This document shows, in pieces, positions 1 to 9,316 of a DNA stretch of 64,000 nt. The stretch comes from Natronosalvus caseinilyticus (lineage in GTDB: Archaea > Halobacteriota > Halobacteria > Halobacteriales > Natrialbaceae). Below the pieces are notes generated by a model. The model had not been told where the DNA came from and made no database searches. It saw only the letters and a list, made by a program, of their open reading frames with translations. Each line of letters starts with the position of its first letter. Within the stretch, counting starts at the first letter, position 1. The translations under genes and the position numbers were made by a program. The DNA lies in the NCBI RefSeq assembly GCF_017357105.1, contig NZ_CP071596.1, positions 2,914,001 to 2,978,000 on the forward strand. Direction: 5' to 3'.

Positions 1-614
1 GCGCCGACGCGGCCGTCGTCGTCTCGCCGTACTACTTGAACACGACACAGCGCGGTCTCGCGCGATTTTTCACGATGATCGCGGACGAGAGCCCGCTCCC
101 GCTGTTGCTCTACAATATCCCCGGCCTCACCGGCAACGAGATCTCGGTGGACACCGTTGCCACGATGGCCGAACACGACGCCATCGTCGGCCTGAAAGAC
201 ACGTCAGGGGATCTCATCTACCAGCATCGAGTGATCGAAGCAACGCCCGAGTCGTTCGCGGTCTTCAACGGAATGACGGCTACTGCCGCCCCCTCGCTCG
301 ACGTCGGGATCGACGGCCTCATCGCCGGACCGGCGAACGTGTTTCCGGAAGCGCTCGCCGAACTGTACGCGGCCTACGACCGCGGTGACGACCGGACGGT
401 CACTCGCCTCACTCGAGACCTCGTCATGCCGCTGGTCAGCGCCTACCAGGATCTCCCAACGGCGGCGGCCATCAAGTACCTCGTGCAACTCGAGGGGCTG
501 GACCTCGGCGAACCGCTGCCGCCGCTCGCGCCGCTCTCGGGCGAGCAGCGGCGACGCCTCAAAGCGTGCCACCAGGAGGTCGTCGACGCGGTCGACGTCA
601 GCGTGGTCAAGTAA
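1..614 (+). CDS. DHDPS-family aldolase (2-keto-3-deoxy sugar acid aldolase-like), 5' partial
   Basis: The C-terminal two thirds (about 203 residues) of a dihydrodipicolinate synthase / N-acetylneuraminate lyase family TIM barrel; the reading frame is open from base 3, so the true start lies outside the window. Visible marks are the VVVSPYY strand with the family tyrosine and the IVGLKDTSGD segment whose Lys forms the Schiff base with the keto acid. The family splits or joins pyruvate and an aldehyde; haloarchaeal KDG/KDPG aldolases belong to it. Next to a sugar-acid dehydratase and a sugar ABC transporter, cleavage of a 2-keto-3-deoxy sugar acid is likelier than lysine synthesis. The exact substrate is inference. 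Confidence 0.85.
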   Translation, partial: ADAAVVVSPYYLNTTQRGLARFFTMIADESPLPLLLYNIPGLTGNEISVDTVATMAEHDAIVGLKDTSGDLIYQHRVIEATPESFAVFNGMTATAAPSLDVGIDGLIAGPANVFPEALAELYAAYDRGDDRTVTRLTRDLVMPLVSAYQDLPTAAAIKYLVQLEGLDLGEPLPPLAPLSGEQRRRLKACHQEVVDAVDVSVVK

Positions 615-813
615 CGCAGCGTTCGTCGCGGGTCGGGTTCTGATTCACGTTCTACTGCGATAGCACACTTCGACGTACGCGTACCGACGACGTGGCGTCT
701 GACAAACAGTAGGAGATGCCGGATCGAGATTCGTTCGAATCCGCCTCGAGACCGAGAGCGACACTCGAGGTGCGAGCGATTCCGCAACGAATAATTCGCG
801 CAGAATCCCGCGG

Positions 814-1758
814 TCAGGCCTTCCCGACGCCGGCGGTCATCCCCTCGACGATCTTCTTCTGGAAGACGAGCATGAACACCATGAGCGGCACGAGCGACAT
901 GAACACCGCCGCCGTGATCGTTCCCCAGGGGGAGTTGAACTGGCCGCCGAAGAGTGCGATCCCCACCGTGATCGTTCGTTTCGAATCCTGCGTCATGAAC
1001 GTCAGGGCGAACAGGAACTCGTTCCAGGCGTAGATGAACACGATGATCGCCGTCGTCGCCATGGCGGGCATCGACACCGGGAGGATGATACGAAACAGCA
1101 CGCCGACGCGCGAGAGCCCATCCATGAGGCCGGCTTCCTCGAGTGAGGCGGGAAGCTCGTTGAAGTACGCCTGGAAGATCCACACCGCGAACGGCATCTG
1201 GAAGGCCGCGTAGGGGAGGATCAGGCCCAGGTACTGGTTGAGGCCGAAGAACGGCCCGAACGCCGTTCCCTGGAGATCGATCGCCAGCTTGTACAGCGGG
1301 ATGAGCCGGGAGATGAACGGGAGCAGCGCCGCGAACAGGATGATCAACAGCACCTGTAGCTTGTAGGGGAACCGGAGTCGCGAGAGCGCGTACCCGGCCA
1401 TCGCGCCGAGGACGACGTCGATGAACGCCGTCGCCGACGCGACGATGGCGCTGTTGATCAGGTACCGACCGACGGGACGCTCTTGCAAGGCCGTTCGATA
1501 GTTCTCGAGCGTGAGAGGGAACTGCTGGACGAGGGTTGGTTGGCCGTCCTCGATCGCGATGGTGTAGGGGAGGAACTCCTGCGGAAAGACGAACAGCTCT
1601 GATGGCGGCTTCAGGGAACTGAGCAGGATCCAGAAGACCGGGAACATCGAGATCGACACCATAGCCAGGATGGAGCCGTAGAATCCAAGCCGCTTTCCGA
1701 CATCCCAGAGGGCGACGTCTTCGAGCCTCGTCTCGCGAACTGAATCGACGATGCTCAT
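814..1758 (-). CDS. CUT1 sugar ABC transporter permease, MalG type
   Basis: A 314-residue inner permease of a carbohydrate ABC importer. About six membrane segments are visible, beginning near residue 27. The ATPase-docking EAA loop reads EEAGLMDG followed by FRIILP near residues 205-225, as in MalG/UgpE proteins. Its ATG lies one base after the stop codon of the MalF-type gene, so the two are translationally coupled. Partners are the MalF-type permease (1760-2743), the binding protein (2885-4189) and probably the ATPase at 11792-12922, which is encoded 9 kb away on the other strand. The sugar is not readable from the permease. Confidence 0.92.
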   Translation of the reverse strand: MSIVDSVRETRLEDVALWDVGKRLGFYGSILAMVSISMFPVFWILLSSLKPPSELFVFPQEFLPYTIAIEDGQPTLVQQFPLTLENYRTALQERPVGRYLINSAIVASATAFIDVVLGAMAGYALSRLRFPYKLQVLLIILFAALLPFISRLIPLYKLAIDLQGTAFGPFFGLNQYLGLILPYAAFQMPFAVWIFQAYFNELPASLEEAGLMDGLSRVGVLFRIILPVSMPAMATTAIIVFIYAWNEFLFALTFMTQDSKRTITVGIALFGGQFNSPWGTITAAVFMSLVPLMVFMLVFQKKIVEGMTAGVGKA

Positions 1759-1759
1759 C

Positions 1760-2743
1760 TCACCGCACCTCCGGTTCGTAGAGGGTGGCGACGTAGATCA
1801 GTGCGATCACCAGCGCGATCATGGTGATGACCGTCGCGGCCGCAGAGCCCAGCGCGAATCCGCCGTTGGTCGGTCCAGGATTGTTGTAGGCGGCCTGCTG
1901 GGTGTAGAGGACGAGCGTCGTCGTCGCCTCTCCGGGACCGCCGCCGGTGAGTCCGTACGGAAGCCCGAACGCCTGGAACGCGGGCAACGTCCGGAAGATC
2001 AGCGCGACCAGGATGGTGGGTTTGAGCAACGGAAGCGTGATGTCTCGGAATCGACGCCACCTCGAGGCGCCGTCCATCCGCGCCGATTCGTAGAGATGGT
2101 CGGGGATGCTCGAGAGGCCGGCGAGCATGATGAGCGCCATGAAGGAGGTCGTCTTCCAGATCGTGATACTCGTCATGGCGTACAGCGCGACATCGGGCTT
2201 CGAAAGGAACGGGTACGGCGCGCTGAGTATCCCCACCCGAACGAGAATGTCGCTGATGACGCCGTAGTCGGGATTCAACAGCCACGCCCAGATCTTCGCG
2301 TTGATGACCGTCGGAAGCGCCCAGGGGAAGAGTATCGCCGCTTGCGCGAAGTACTTGCCCTTGAAGTCGGCCTTGAGGAGCAGAGCCAATCCGAGGCCGA
2401 AGACCAGCTCGATCGGGACGCTCACGAAGGTGTAAAAGAGGCTCACACCCAGGGCGTTCCAGAAGCTCCCGTCAGAGAAGAGCTTCCGATAGTTTTCGAT
2501 ACCGACGAACTCGGTCGACTGGGTGGGGAGTTGAATGACGTAGCCCGTGTGCAAGCTCGCCCAGACCGTGTCCACGATTGGGTAAAACGAGACGGCGAGC
2601 AAGAAGAGCATCACCGGGGTCAACAGCGCGATCGCGAGCTCCTCTTCGGTGATCCTGAGCTCGCGGTAGCGCTCGAGGCGCCCGCGTAATCCCTCCTCAC
2701 CGAATCGGGTGATATTCTGTTCTCCAGTGGTCGAGTCTGCCAT
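1760..2743 (-). CDS. CUT1 sugar ABC transporter permease, MalF type
   Basis: A 327-residue MalF/UgpA-type permease with six to seven membrane segments and the EAA loop ESARMDGASR...ITLP. An upstream in-frame ATG at 2764 is rejected: a TATA-like element (TTTATGG on the minus strand, about 2768-2776) is too close to it, but lies about 29 bases before the ATG at 2743, the expected spacing for leaderless transcription. It pairs with the MalG-type permease, whose start is one base downstream. The binding-protein gene ends upstream of this promoter, so permeases and binding protein may be separate transcripts. Confidence 0.9.
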   Translation of the reverse strand: MADSTTGEQNITRFGEEGLRGRLERYRELRITEEELAIALLTPVMLFLLAVSFYPIVDTVWASLHTGYVIQLPTQSTEFVGIENYRKLFSDGSFWNALGVSLFYTFVSVPIELVFGLGLALLLKADFKGKYFAQAAILFPWALPTVINAKIWAWLLNPDYGVISDILVRVGILSAPYPFLSKPDVALYAMTSITIWKTTSFMALIMLAGLSSIPDHLYESARMDGASRWRRFRDITLPLLKPTILVALIFRTLPAFQAFGLPYGLTGGGPGEATTTLVLYTQQAAYNNPGPTNGGFALGSAAATVITMIALVIALIYVATLYEPEVR

Positions 2744-2884
2744 TGCTTTTCGTTGTGGCTTCATAAGCCATAAATGTGTCTAATGATACCATGAGACACG
2801 CAAAACCTGGACTCTCGACTGGGCGAACGATTGCAAGCGTCTGCGAGAGGACGGCGGTTCGCGATCCGCGGTGTCAGTGGTTTC

Positions 2885-4189
2885 TCAGGCGTCGTTGATG
2901 TCGCTGTCGATCTGATCCTGGGCGTCGTCGAGCGCCTGCTGTGGGGATTTCTGTTCCGTGAGTGCGTTGTTACACTCTGTGTAGACGATGTTCGACCACT
3001 GTGAGTAGTTCGGAATCGCCGGGCGGGCGCTCGTCTGGTCGAGGATTTCGCTGAACCGGTCGAGGAATGCGGGCTTGTCGGCGTCGCTGTCCTCCCAGTA
3101 ACCGTCCTCGTAGAGTTCCTGACGGACGGGGAGCCGGCTTCGCTCGGCGGCCAGTTGCTCCTGGGCTTCGGGAGAGCCGACGTAGTTCGCTAGCTCCTGG
3201 GCCGCGCTCTGGTTCTCGGAGAAGCTGTTGATGAACAGGCTCCACCCGCCGATACACGAGTTGGGCGCGTCCTCGTTGCCCTCGGCTTTCGGCATCGTCG
3301 TCACGGCGAAGTTGTCAGTGACCGGCGTGTCGTCCTGGAAGAGCGCGTACGCGTACGGCCAGTTGCGCATGAAGATCGTGTTCCCTTGCTGGAACGTCTG
3401 GCGGTTACCGTCGGTCCCGCTCGAGGGGATCGATTCGGGCGTAATCTCGTACTCGTAGATGAGGTCGACGGCGTGTTGCAACGCCTCGACGCCTTCCTCC
3501 GAGTTGACGACGAGGTTTCCGTCGTCACCCTGGACCGAGCCACCCATGCCCCAGAGCCAGTTGAGCCACATGATCGTCAACCCCTCGTTGGCACCGCCCT
3601 GCCAGATGTAGCCGTTGAGGTCCTCGTCGGACTGGTCCATAATGTCCTGAGCCATGTCGACGAGTTCCATGTACGTGGACGGCGGTTCGTCGTATCCGGC
3701 CTCCTCGAGTAGGTCGGTTCGATAGTAGAGCCCGTTCGCGTCCGTGAACATGGGCATGCCGTACAGCGAGTCGTCGATGGTGACCGTCTCGACCGGCGTC
3801 TCGAGCATCTCGTCGGTGAGCCCGTCCGGGTCGTCGACTTCCGCGGCCCAGCCCGCGTCGACGAACTCCGCCGGCCAGACGACGTCCATCATCCCGACGT
3901 CGAACTCCGAAGACTGGGCGGCGAACTGGTTGACGTAGTACTCGCGACTCGAGCTCGATTCCGCGGGCGTCGCCTGAACCTCGAGGGTCGCGTCGGACTG
4001 GCTATCGTAGGCCTCCTTGAAGTCGTTCGCGGAGGGTTCGAACGAGGCGATGTGAACGAAGTTTATCGATCCGCCTCCATCTTCCTCCCCGCCACCACCA
4101 CCGAGACAGCCAGCTACGAACGCGCTACCGCCTGCAGCAGCCCCTTTGATAATCTGACGTCGTCTGATAGCACTGTCTTCCCATGCCAT
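2885..4189 (-). CDS. Extracellular sugar-binding lipoprotein of the CUT1 ABC transporter
   Basis: A 434-residue solute-binding protein (SBP_bac_1 type). The N-terminus carries a twin-arginine signal (RRRQIIKGAAAGGSAFVAGC) ending in a lipobox cysteine, followed by a Gly-rich linker, so it is exported folded and tethered to the outer face of the membrane. The mature part is very acidic and Trp-rich in the substrate-binding half (e.g. MWLNWLWGMGG), typical of carbohydrate binders. A strong TATA box (4214-4221) lies about 29 bases before the ATG. It delivers sugar to the permeases encoded just downstream. Confidence 0.93.
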   Translation of the reverse strand: MAWEDSAIRRRQIIKGAAAGGSAFVAGCLGGGGGEEDGGGSINFVHIASFEPSANDFKEAYDSQSDATLEVQATPAESSSSREYYVNQFAAQSSEFDVGMMDVVWPAEFVDAGWAAEVDDPDGLTDEMLETPVETVTIDDSLYGMPMFTDANGLYYRTDLLEEAGYDEPPSTYMELVDMAQDIMDQSDEDLNGYIWQGGANEGLTIMWLNWLWGMGGSVQGDDGNLVVNSEEGVEALQHAVDLIYEYEITPESIPSSGTDGNRQTFQQGNTIFMRNWPYAYALFQDDTPVTDNFAVTTMPKAEGNEDAPNSCIGGWSLFINSFSENQSAAQELANYVGSPEAQEQLAAERSRLPVRQELYEDGYWEDSDADKPAFLDRFSEILDQTSARPAIPNYSQWSNIVYTECNNALTEQKSPQQALDDAQDQIDSDINDA

Positions 4190-4221
4190 GTTAACGTCAT
4201 ACAGTCATGTTAACTATATAC
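4187..4221 (-). promoter_or_regulatory. Promoter of the sugar-binding protein with a direct repeat
   Basis: Minus-strand TATA box GTATATAG at 4214-4221 placed for leaderless transcription from 4189. The nonamer CATGTTAAC occurs twice, at 4187-4195 and 4206-4214, 19 bases apart and so roughly two helical turns; the first copy includes the start codon. It could be a regulator site, or partly chance because of the start codon. Confidence 0.5.
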
Positions 4222-4266
4222 TTTTTCATTAAAGGCTTGATACGAGTGGATACGAGTGCGGCGTCC

Positions 4267-5247
4267 TCACAGTAGCGTCACGACGGCGAGATACGCGAGC
4301 CCCGTGACCGTCACGAACTGGGCGAGGACGACCGCGACCGGTCGGAGCCCGGTCGTTCGGAACTGGCGCGGGTTCAGGTCGATTCCGAGGCCGACGAACG
4401 CGAGCGTGAACAACCAGTCGCCGACGAGCGAAACGGACGTACGTGCGGACTCGTCCAGTACGTTCAGATTCGCTAGCATCGCGACGAGAACGAACCCGAT
4501 AAGGAATTTCGGAAACCGGGACCACACCTGCGAGACGTTCGTTCGCTTGGCGTCGGCGACGTGATATACCGTGTACGCGACCGCCAGAACGCCGATGAAC
4601 GTATTTCGGATCAGTTTCGTGACCGTCGCCCACTGGCCGGCGGTCTCGGACATCGAGAAGCCGACGGCCGCGGCCGGCCCGGTGCTGAAGAGACTCAACC
4701 CCGCCCACACGCCGAAGAGGCGATCCGGGACGCCCAGCAGGGAGCCGACGATTGGGAACGCGACGAGCGTAACCGCGTCGAAGAGGAGGATCGTACCGGC
4801 AGCGTACGTGATCGCGCTTTCGTCGCTGTCGATGCTGCTCCCGACGGCCACGACCGCCGAGACACCACAGACGCTCCCGCCGGCCGCCAGCAGCGGGCGC
4901 AACTCCCGTCCAATACCAAGCAGGCGGCCGATTACTTCCGTAAACCCGACGCCCACTGCGATGACCGCGACGGCAAGAACGACGATGACTGGCCCGGTCG
5001 CGACCAACTGATCGACGGCGAGACTCGCCCCGAGTAGCACGATTCCGGTCTCCAGCAGCAATTTATATCGACCGACGCCGGGTTCGGCCCACGAAGGTAC
5101 GCCGACGAAAACCGCCACGAGGACGCCGAGGACGATGGCCACGACGAGCGGGTTGACCACCGTCGCGCCGCCGATGATCCTGGCGAGGATACCGAGCACT
5201 GCCAGGACGACGAGCCCCGGAAGAACGCGATTCCCGACGGGCGACAT
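4267..5247 (-). CDS. YeiH/UPF0324-family membrane permease (putative sulfate or anion exporter)
   Basis: A 326-residue hydrophobic protein with about ten membrane segments matching the YeiH (UPF0324) family: the inner GGSVCGVSAVVAV loop and LFSTGPAAAVGFSMS are family-typical. Family members are called putative sulfate exporters; the substrate is not firmly known. A longer frame exists to 5307, but the ATG at 5247 is chosen because it overlaps the stop codon of the small gene 5247-5384 (TGATG), which implies coupling. Its position inside the sugar island has no obvious metabolic link. Confidence 0.85.
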   Translation of the reverse strand: MSPVGNRVLPGLVVLAVLGILARIIGGATVVNPLVVAIVLGVLVAVFVGVPSWAEPGVGRYKLLLETGIVLLGASLAVDQLVATGPVIVVLAVAVIAVGVGFTEVIGRLLGIGRELRPLLAAGGSVCGVSAVVAVGSSIDSDESAITYAAGTILLFDAVTLVAFPIVGSLLGVPDRLFGVWAGLSLFSTGPAAAVGFSMSETAGQWATVTKLIRNTFIGVLAVAYTVYHVADAKRTNVSQVWSRFPKFLIGFVLVAMLANLNVLDESARTSVSLVGDWLFTLAFVGLGIDLNPRQFRTTGLRPVAVVLAQFVTVTGLAYLAVVTLL

Positions 5248-5384
5248 CAGGGCAGACCCACTGCAAAAACGAGCGAGATTCCGAGTCCGATTACCGTCGC
5301 CTGCCATCCCCGATCACCAGAGACGAGCTGGCGAAAAAGTCGACAGATATCCCCGGTGGTACGAGCTATCGGCAATTTACTCAT
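5247..5384 (-). CDS. Small 45-residue single-pass membrane protein, coupled to the YeiH-type gene
   Basis: An ORF of 46 codons with a basic N-terminal half (RLFRQLVSGDRGW) and a hydrophobic C-terminal helix (ATVIGLGISLVFAVGLP). Its stop overlaps the ATG of the permease gene in TGATG, and a minus-strand TATA box (ATTTATG, about 5413-5420) lies about 32 bases before its own ATG. Promoter, start and coupling together argue for a real first gene of a two-gene operon. It could be a small partner subunit of the permease, or a leader ORF needed for its translation. I do not recognise a family. Confidence 0.55.
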   Translation of the reverse strand: MSKLPIARTTGDICRLFRQLVSGDRGWQATVIGLGISLVFAVGLP

Positions 5385-5591
5385 GCGCTGCCTGATCTTG
5401 TGCTCAGCGGACACATAAATCTACCTTCTCGAGGCGATGGCTCGAGGGATCACTGGTGGCGAAAACCGGACGAGGACGTGGGGCTCTGATGCGATAGTGC
5501 CGGCAAAAAGTCGGGTTCCAGGATTCGGGCCCGGCTCGGAAACGAACAGGAGTGCGAAAGCGCTCGAGTTGAGCCAGACAGTGAGGGCGAC

Positions 5592-6854
5592 TCAGACGAT
5601 CAGTTCGGACCCGTCAGCCAGGTACTCCCGACAGAGGTCGCGGTTCAACCGAACGCCAAGGCCGGGGCCCTCGGGGAGGTCGATGTAGCCGTCCTCGAGA
5701 ATCGGACCGCTCCCCTCGACGCGTTCGACCATGTCGTTCCACCAGGGGACGTCGCGGGAGTGGTACTCCATCATCAGAAAGTTCGGAATGGACGCCGACG
5801 CGTGCGCTCCGGCGACGGTCCCGAGCGGGCTCGAGATGTTGTGGGAGGCCACGGGAACCCCGTAGAGGTCACAGATCATGGCGATCTTTCGGTACTCCCC
5901 GAGCCCGCCGCACTTGTTCACGTCCGGAGCAGCAATGTCGAAGACCCCGTCCCGGGCGGCCTTGTTGAACTGGTGAGGCTTCACGAGATTCTCACCGGTG
6001 AGCACCGGCAGATCCAGCGCCTGAGTGACCCGCTTCTGGGCCTCGAACTTCTCCGGCGGTACCGGGTCCTCGAGGAATGCCAGGTCGAATCGCTCGAGTT
6101 TCTTACCCAGGCGGATGGCGGTCTCGACGGTGAAGTTCCAGTGGAGATCCATCCCGAGGTCGATGTCGTAGCCGATCTCGTCGCGAACCGCCTCGACGAG
6201 TCGCACCTTGTGCTCGATGGCCGCATTGTCCATTCGACGGTTCGCCTCGTCGTAGGCAGCGTGCGTCGGCACGTCGAGATCGAGTTTCAGCGCGTCGAAG
6301 CCCTCGTCGACGACCTCGCGGGCCGCGCGGGCGTACGATTCCGGCGTGTAGACGTCCGTCGGATCGTAGGCGACGGCCTCGCCGAGGGACTCGCCGCCGT
6401 GGGTGTCGCAGTAGATCTTGATCTCGTCGCGGTACTTCCCACCGAGCAGTTCGTACACCGGAACGTCAAGCACCTTCCCCTTGATGTCGTAGCAGGCGGT
6501 TTCGATTGCGGTAAACGCCGCCTGACCGATGCGGCCGGTCGCGGTGTATCGCTGCTCGAGAAGTTCGACGATTCGATCGGTGTCGAGGGGATTCTCGCCC
6601 TCGAGGTCGATCGACATTCGCTCGGTCATGTCCAGCGCGGCCTCCGCCCGGAACGTCTCGCCGAGCCCGTAGACCCCCGAATCGGTCTCGACCTTGACGA
6701 TCCCCCAGGTAAAGTTTCCGGCGATGGCCATCGTCTTCACGTCCGTGATCTCGATGTCCCGATCCGCGGGTCGGTGTGACTCCTGCATGCCCATGTCCCG
6801 CCAGGGGACGCCGCCGCCCTGTGGGATACGGTAGTCTGGTTCGTCCTCGTGCAT
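5592..6854 (-). CDS. Enolase-superfamily sugar-acid dehydratase (mandelate racemase/muconate lactonizing type)
   Basis: A 420-residue MR/MLE protein. The N-terminal capping domain covers about residues 30-150, followed by the TIM barrel. The barrel shows the LKLDLD strand with the catalytic Lys, metal-binding acids in DLGMDLHWN, FLEDP and TGEN, and the DVNKCGG and ASHNISSPLG strands. In haloarchaea, gluconate and xylonate dehydratases belong to this family and make 2-keto-3-deoxy acids. With the aldolase at 1-614 it would form a semi-phosphorylative or Dahms-type route. Which sugar acid it uses cannot be told. The start fits a TATA box 30 bases upstream. Confidence 0.88.
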   Translation of the reverse strand: MHEDEPDYRIPQGGGVPWRDMGMQESHRPADRDIEITDVKTMAIAGNFTWGIVKVETDSGVYGLGETFRAEAALDMTERMSIDLEGENPLDTDRIVELLEQRYTATGRIGQAAFTAIETACYDIKGKVLDVPVYELLGGKYRDEIKIYCDTHGGESLGEAVAYDPTDVYTPESYARAAREVVDEGFDALKLDLDVPTHAAYDEANRRMDNAAIEHKVRLVEAVRDEIGYDIDLGMDLHWNFTVETAIRLGKKLERFDLAFLEDPVPPEKFEAQKRVTQALDLPVLTGENLVKPHQFNKAARDGVFDIAAPDVNKCGGLGEYRKIAMICDLYGVPVASHNISSPLGTVAGAHASASIPNFLMMEYHSRDVPWWNDMVERVEGSGPILEDGYIDLPEGPGLGVRLNRDLCREYLADGSELIV

Positions 6855-6868
6855 CGTCTAACCGATGT

Positions 6869-6882
6869 TCGAAGCTTCGAAT
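6869..6882 (-). promoter_or_regulatory. Perfect 14-bp palindrome (operator) in the dehydratase promoter
   Basis: TTCGAAGCTTCGAA is a perfect palindrome lying between the minus-strand TATA box (TTTATT, 6881-6886) and the start codon at 6854; it overlaps the edge of the TATA box by two bases. This is where an archaeal repressor would block TBP/TFB or polymerase. The likely binder is the IclR regulator at 12977-13756. Confidence 0.6.
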
Positions 6883-6949
6883 AAACCTTGTGGTGTGTAG
6901 GTACGGGTCTCGATCGGACGACCGACGACGGAGAGCAATTAGCGCCGGC

Positions 6950-9198
6950 CTAGCGATTCCCCATCGAATCCATCACGGCGACCGGCGACGACGGCGGCGA
7001 CCGCTCGCCCGTCACCGTCACGGTCTCACGGAGCCGGATATCGGCCGACGATTGCCCGACTTGCACCTCGAACGATCCCGGTTCGACGACCCACTCGGCG
7101 TCCCGATCGAGAAGCGTGAGCGCGTCAGTCGGGAGCGAAAACGAGACCCGTCGACGCACGCCTGGCGGGAGCAAGAGGCGCCGGAACCCGCGGAGTTCCC
7201 CGAACTGGGCGCGTCACGCTAACTTCGCGGTCGCGCACGTAGAGTTGCACCACCTCGACGCCCGAGCGGTCGGCAGCGTTCGTCACGTCCAGCGAGAGGT
7301 CGATTGCCCCGCCGATCGGTACCGACGCCGATTCTACCTCGAGATTCGCATACTCGAAGGCCGCGTAACTCTCGCCGTGGCCGAACGGGAACCACGGGTC
7401 CGCGGGTTCGTCGACGTAGCCCTGTTTCGCCGAAAGGGGTGTCCGGCGGTAGTGAACCGGAAGCTGTCCGGCCGATCGCGGGATCGATACGGGGAGGCGT
7501 CCGGTCGCGTCAACGACGCCGAACAACACGTCCGCAATCGCGAGTCCACCGGCCTGGCCGGGAAGCCACGCCTCGAGAACGGCCGCGGGCGAGTCGAGAG
7601 ATGCCAGCGAGAGGGGACGTCCGTTGACGAGCACGACGACGAGCGGCGTCCCGGTTTCGGCGACCGCTTCGAGTAATCCCTGCTGCCGCCCGGGCAACGA
7701 TAGCGACGTCCGGTCAAGGCCTTCCCCCGCGGTACCGGTCGCGTCCCGTTCCACGTCGATCCCGGATCGGCCCCCGACGCAGGCCACGACGACGTCGGCG
7801 TTCCTGGCAGCGGCCGTCGCGGCATCGAAGTCGCGCGACTCGCCGTCGGTCGCATCGTCCTCGACGCGAACCGCACACCCGCGCTCGTACCGAACAGATC
7901 GCGTTTGTAGGCGATCACGAATGGCCTCGAGCGGCGTGACCACGTCGAGGGCGCTCTCGTCCGATTCCGCAGCCGCGTAGGTGTAGTTGCCGAGCAGGTG
8001 TCGGGGACTGTCAGCGTTCGGTCCGATGACTGCGATGGTCGCGTCCGCCGAGAGCGGCAGGACGCCGTCGTTCTCGAGCAGCTCGTCGAGCGAGGCGACG
8101 ATGCTCCTCGCTGTCGAAGGCCTCCCCGGCTCGGTCCGGGTCGGGGGCCGCCGACTCGAAGAGGCCGAGTCGAGACTTCTGCTCGAGGTGGCGACGGGCG
8201 GCTCGGTCGACGAGCGCCTCGCGGACCTCCCCGTCGCGAACCGCCTCGAGAAGAGCGGAACCATAGCATTCGCGTTCCGGGAGTTCGACGTCGGTACCGG
8301 CGCGTAACGCAGTCTTCCCAGCTGTCGCACGGTCGGGGACGACGCGGTGATCGTCACAGAGCAGTTCGATCCCGCGGCCGTCGGAGACGACCGTGCCGTC
8401 GAATCCCCACTCGTCCCGGAGGACGTCGGTGAGGAGCCGTTCGTCGGCGTGACAGGGGACGCCTTCGACGGCGTGGTAGGCCGCCATGACCGATTCGACG
8501 CCACCCCGTTCGACAGCGACATGGAACGGTCGGAGGTCGTTCGCCTCGAGCGTTCGAAACGAGCAGGAGGCGGGAGCGCGGTTTCGGCCGCCTTCGGGCC
8601 GTCCATGGCCGGCGAAGTGCTTTGCGGTCGCCACGACCGGCTCTCCGCTCCCGCCCTGGAACCCTTCGATGGCGACGAGCCCCATTTGGGCGACGAGTGC
8701 AGGATCCTCGCCGTAGGTCTCCTCGATTCGTCCCCACCGGGGATCCAGCCCCAGGTCGAGAACCGGCGCGAGCGTTGCCCGACAACCGATCGCGCGAAGT
8801 TGGCTCGAGATCCCGTCTGCTACGCGTCCGACGAGTTCGGGATTCCAGGTGCTGGCCATCCCGATGCTCTGCGGAAAGGCGGTTCCCCCTCGCCCGGCGT
8901 ACCCATAGAGGGCTTCCTCGCGGAAAATAGCGGGAATACCGGGTCGCGTCTTGGCCTCGAGAAACGACTGGACGTCGCGCACGACGCGAGCGAGCGCCGC
9001 GGGCTCGAGGCGGCTCTCTCGGCCGACGCGCGTGACGCGACCGATGCCGTGGGGAATCTCCTCGAGGGCGCGTTCCCGGGAGAACGACCCGTCCTCGAGG
9101 AGCGATCCGATCCGTACCGTGCCGAGCTGGGCGACCTTCTCCTCGAGGGAGAGCGTCTCAAGCAGTGCGGCGACCTGCTCCGTGTTGGACTCTTGCAT
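6950..9198 (-). pseudogene. GH3 beta-glucosidase, disrupted by two frameshifts
   Basis: A glycoside hydrolase family 3 enzyme spread over three frames. Frame one (ATG 9198 down to about 8078) holds the (beta/alpha)8 domain with AKHFAGHG and the nucleophile motif VVSDGRG (Asp near residue 273). Frame two (to about 7201) holds the alpha/beta sandwich and the start of the C-terminal FnIII-like domain. Frame three (to 6950) holds the rest of that domain. Break one, at 8071-8078, lacks the family's ESIVLLEN region as expected from a 20-bp deletion between two CTCGAGAA copies. Break two, at about 7198-7201, is one extra base in a C run. The pieces are otherwise well conserved, so the loss looks recent, unless it is a sequence error. 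Confidence 0.85.
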
Positions 9199-9316
9199 GG
9201 AACGTCGATGGAGGGCGCTTCGCGGAACGGGCGTAAATAGTTCCGGGCGAGGGGCCTGTCGAACGGGTGTGGAGAGGAGGACCGAACAGCGACGTTTCGA
9301 CGAAGCTCGACGGGGT

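Noticed and set aside
5255-5307. Longer start for the YeiH-type gene (MAGDGNRTRN...)
   Set aside because: This stretch is out of frame with and inside the coupled small gene. The TGATG overlap at 5247 explains the start better.
5437-5688. Plus-strand 83-residue frame between the dehydratase and the YeiH operon
   Set aside because: Arg/Ser/Pro-rich translation without family marks. Its 3' end overlaps the 3' end of the dehydratase on the other strand.
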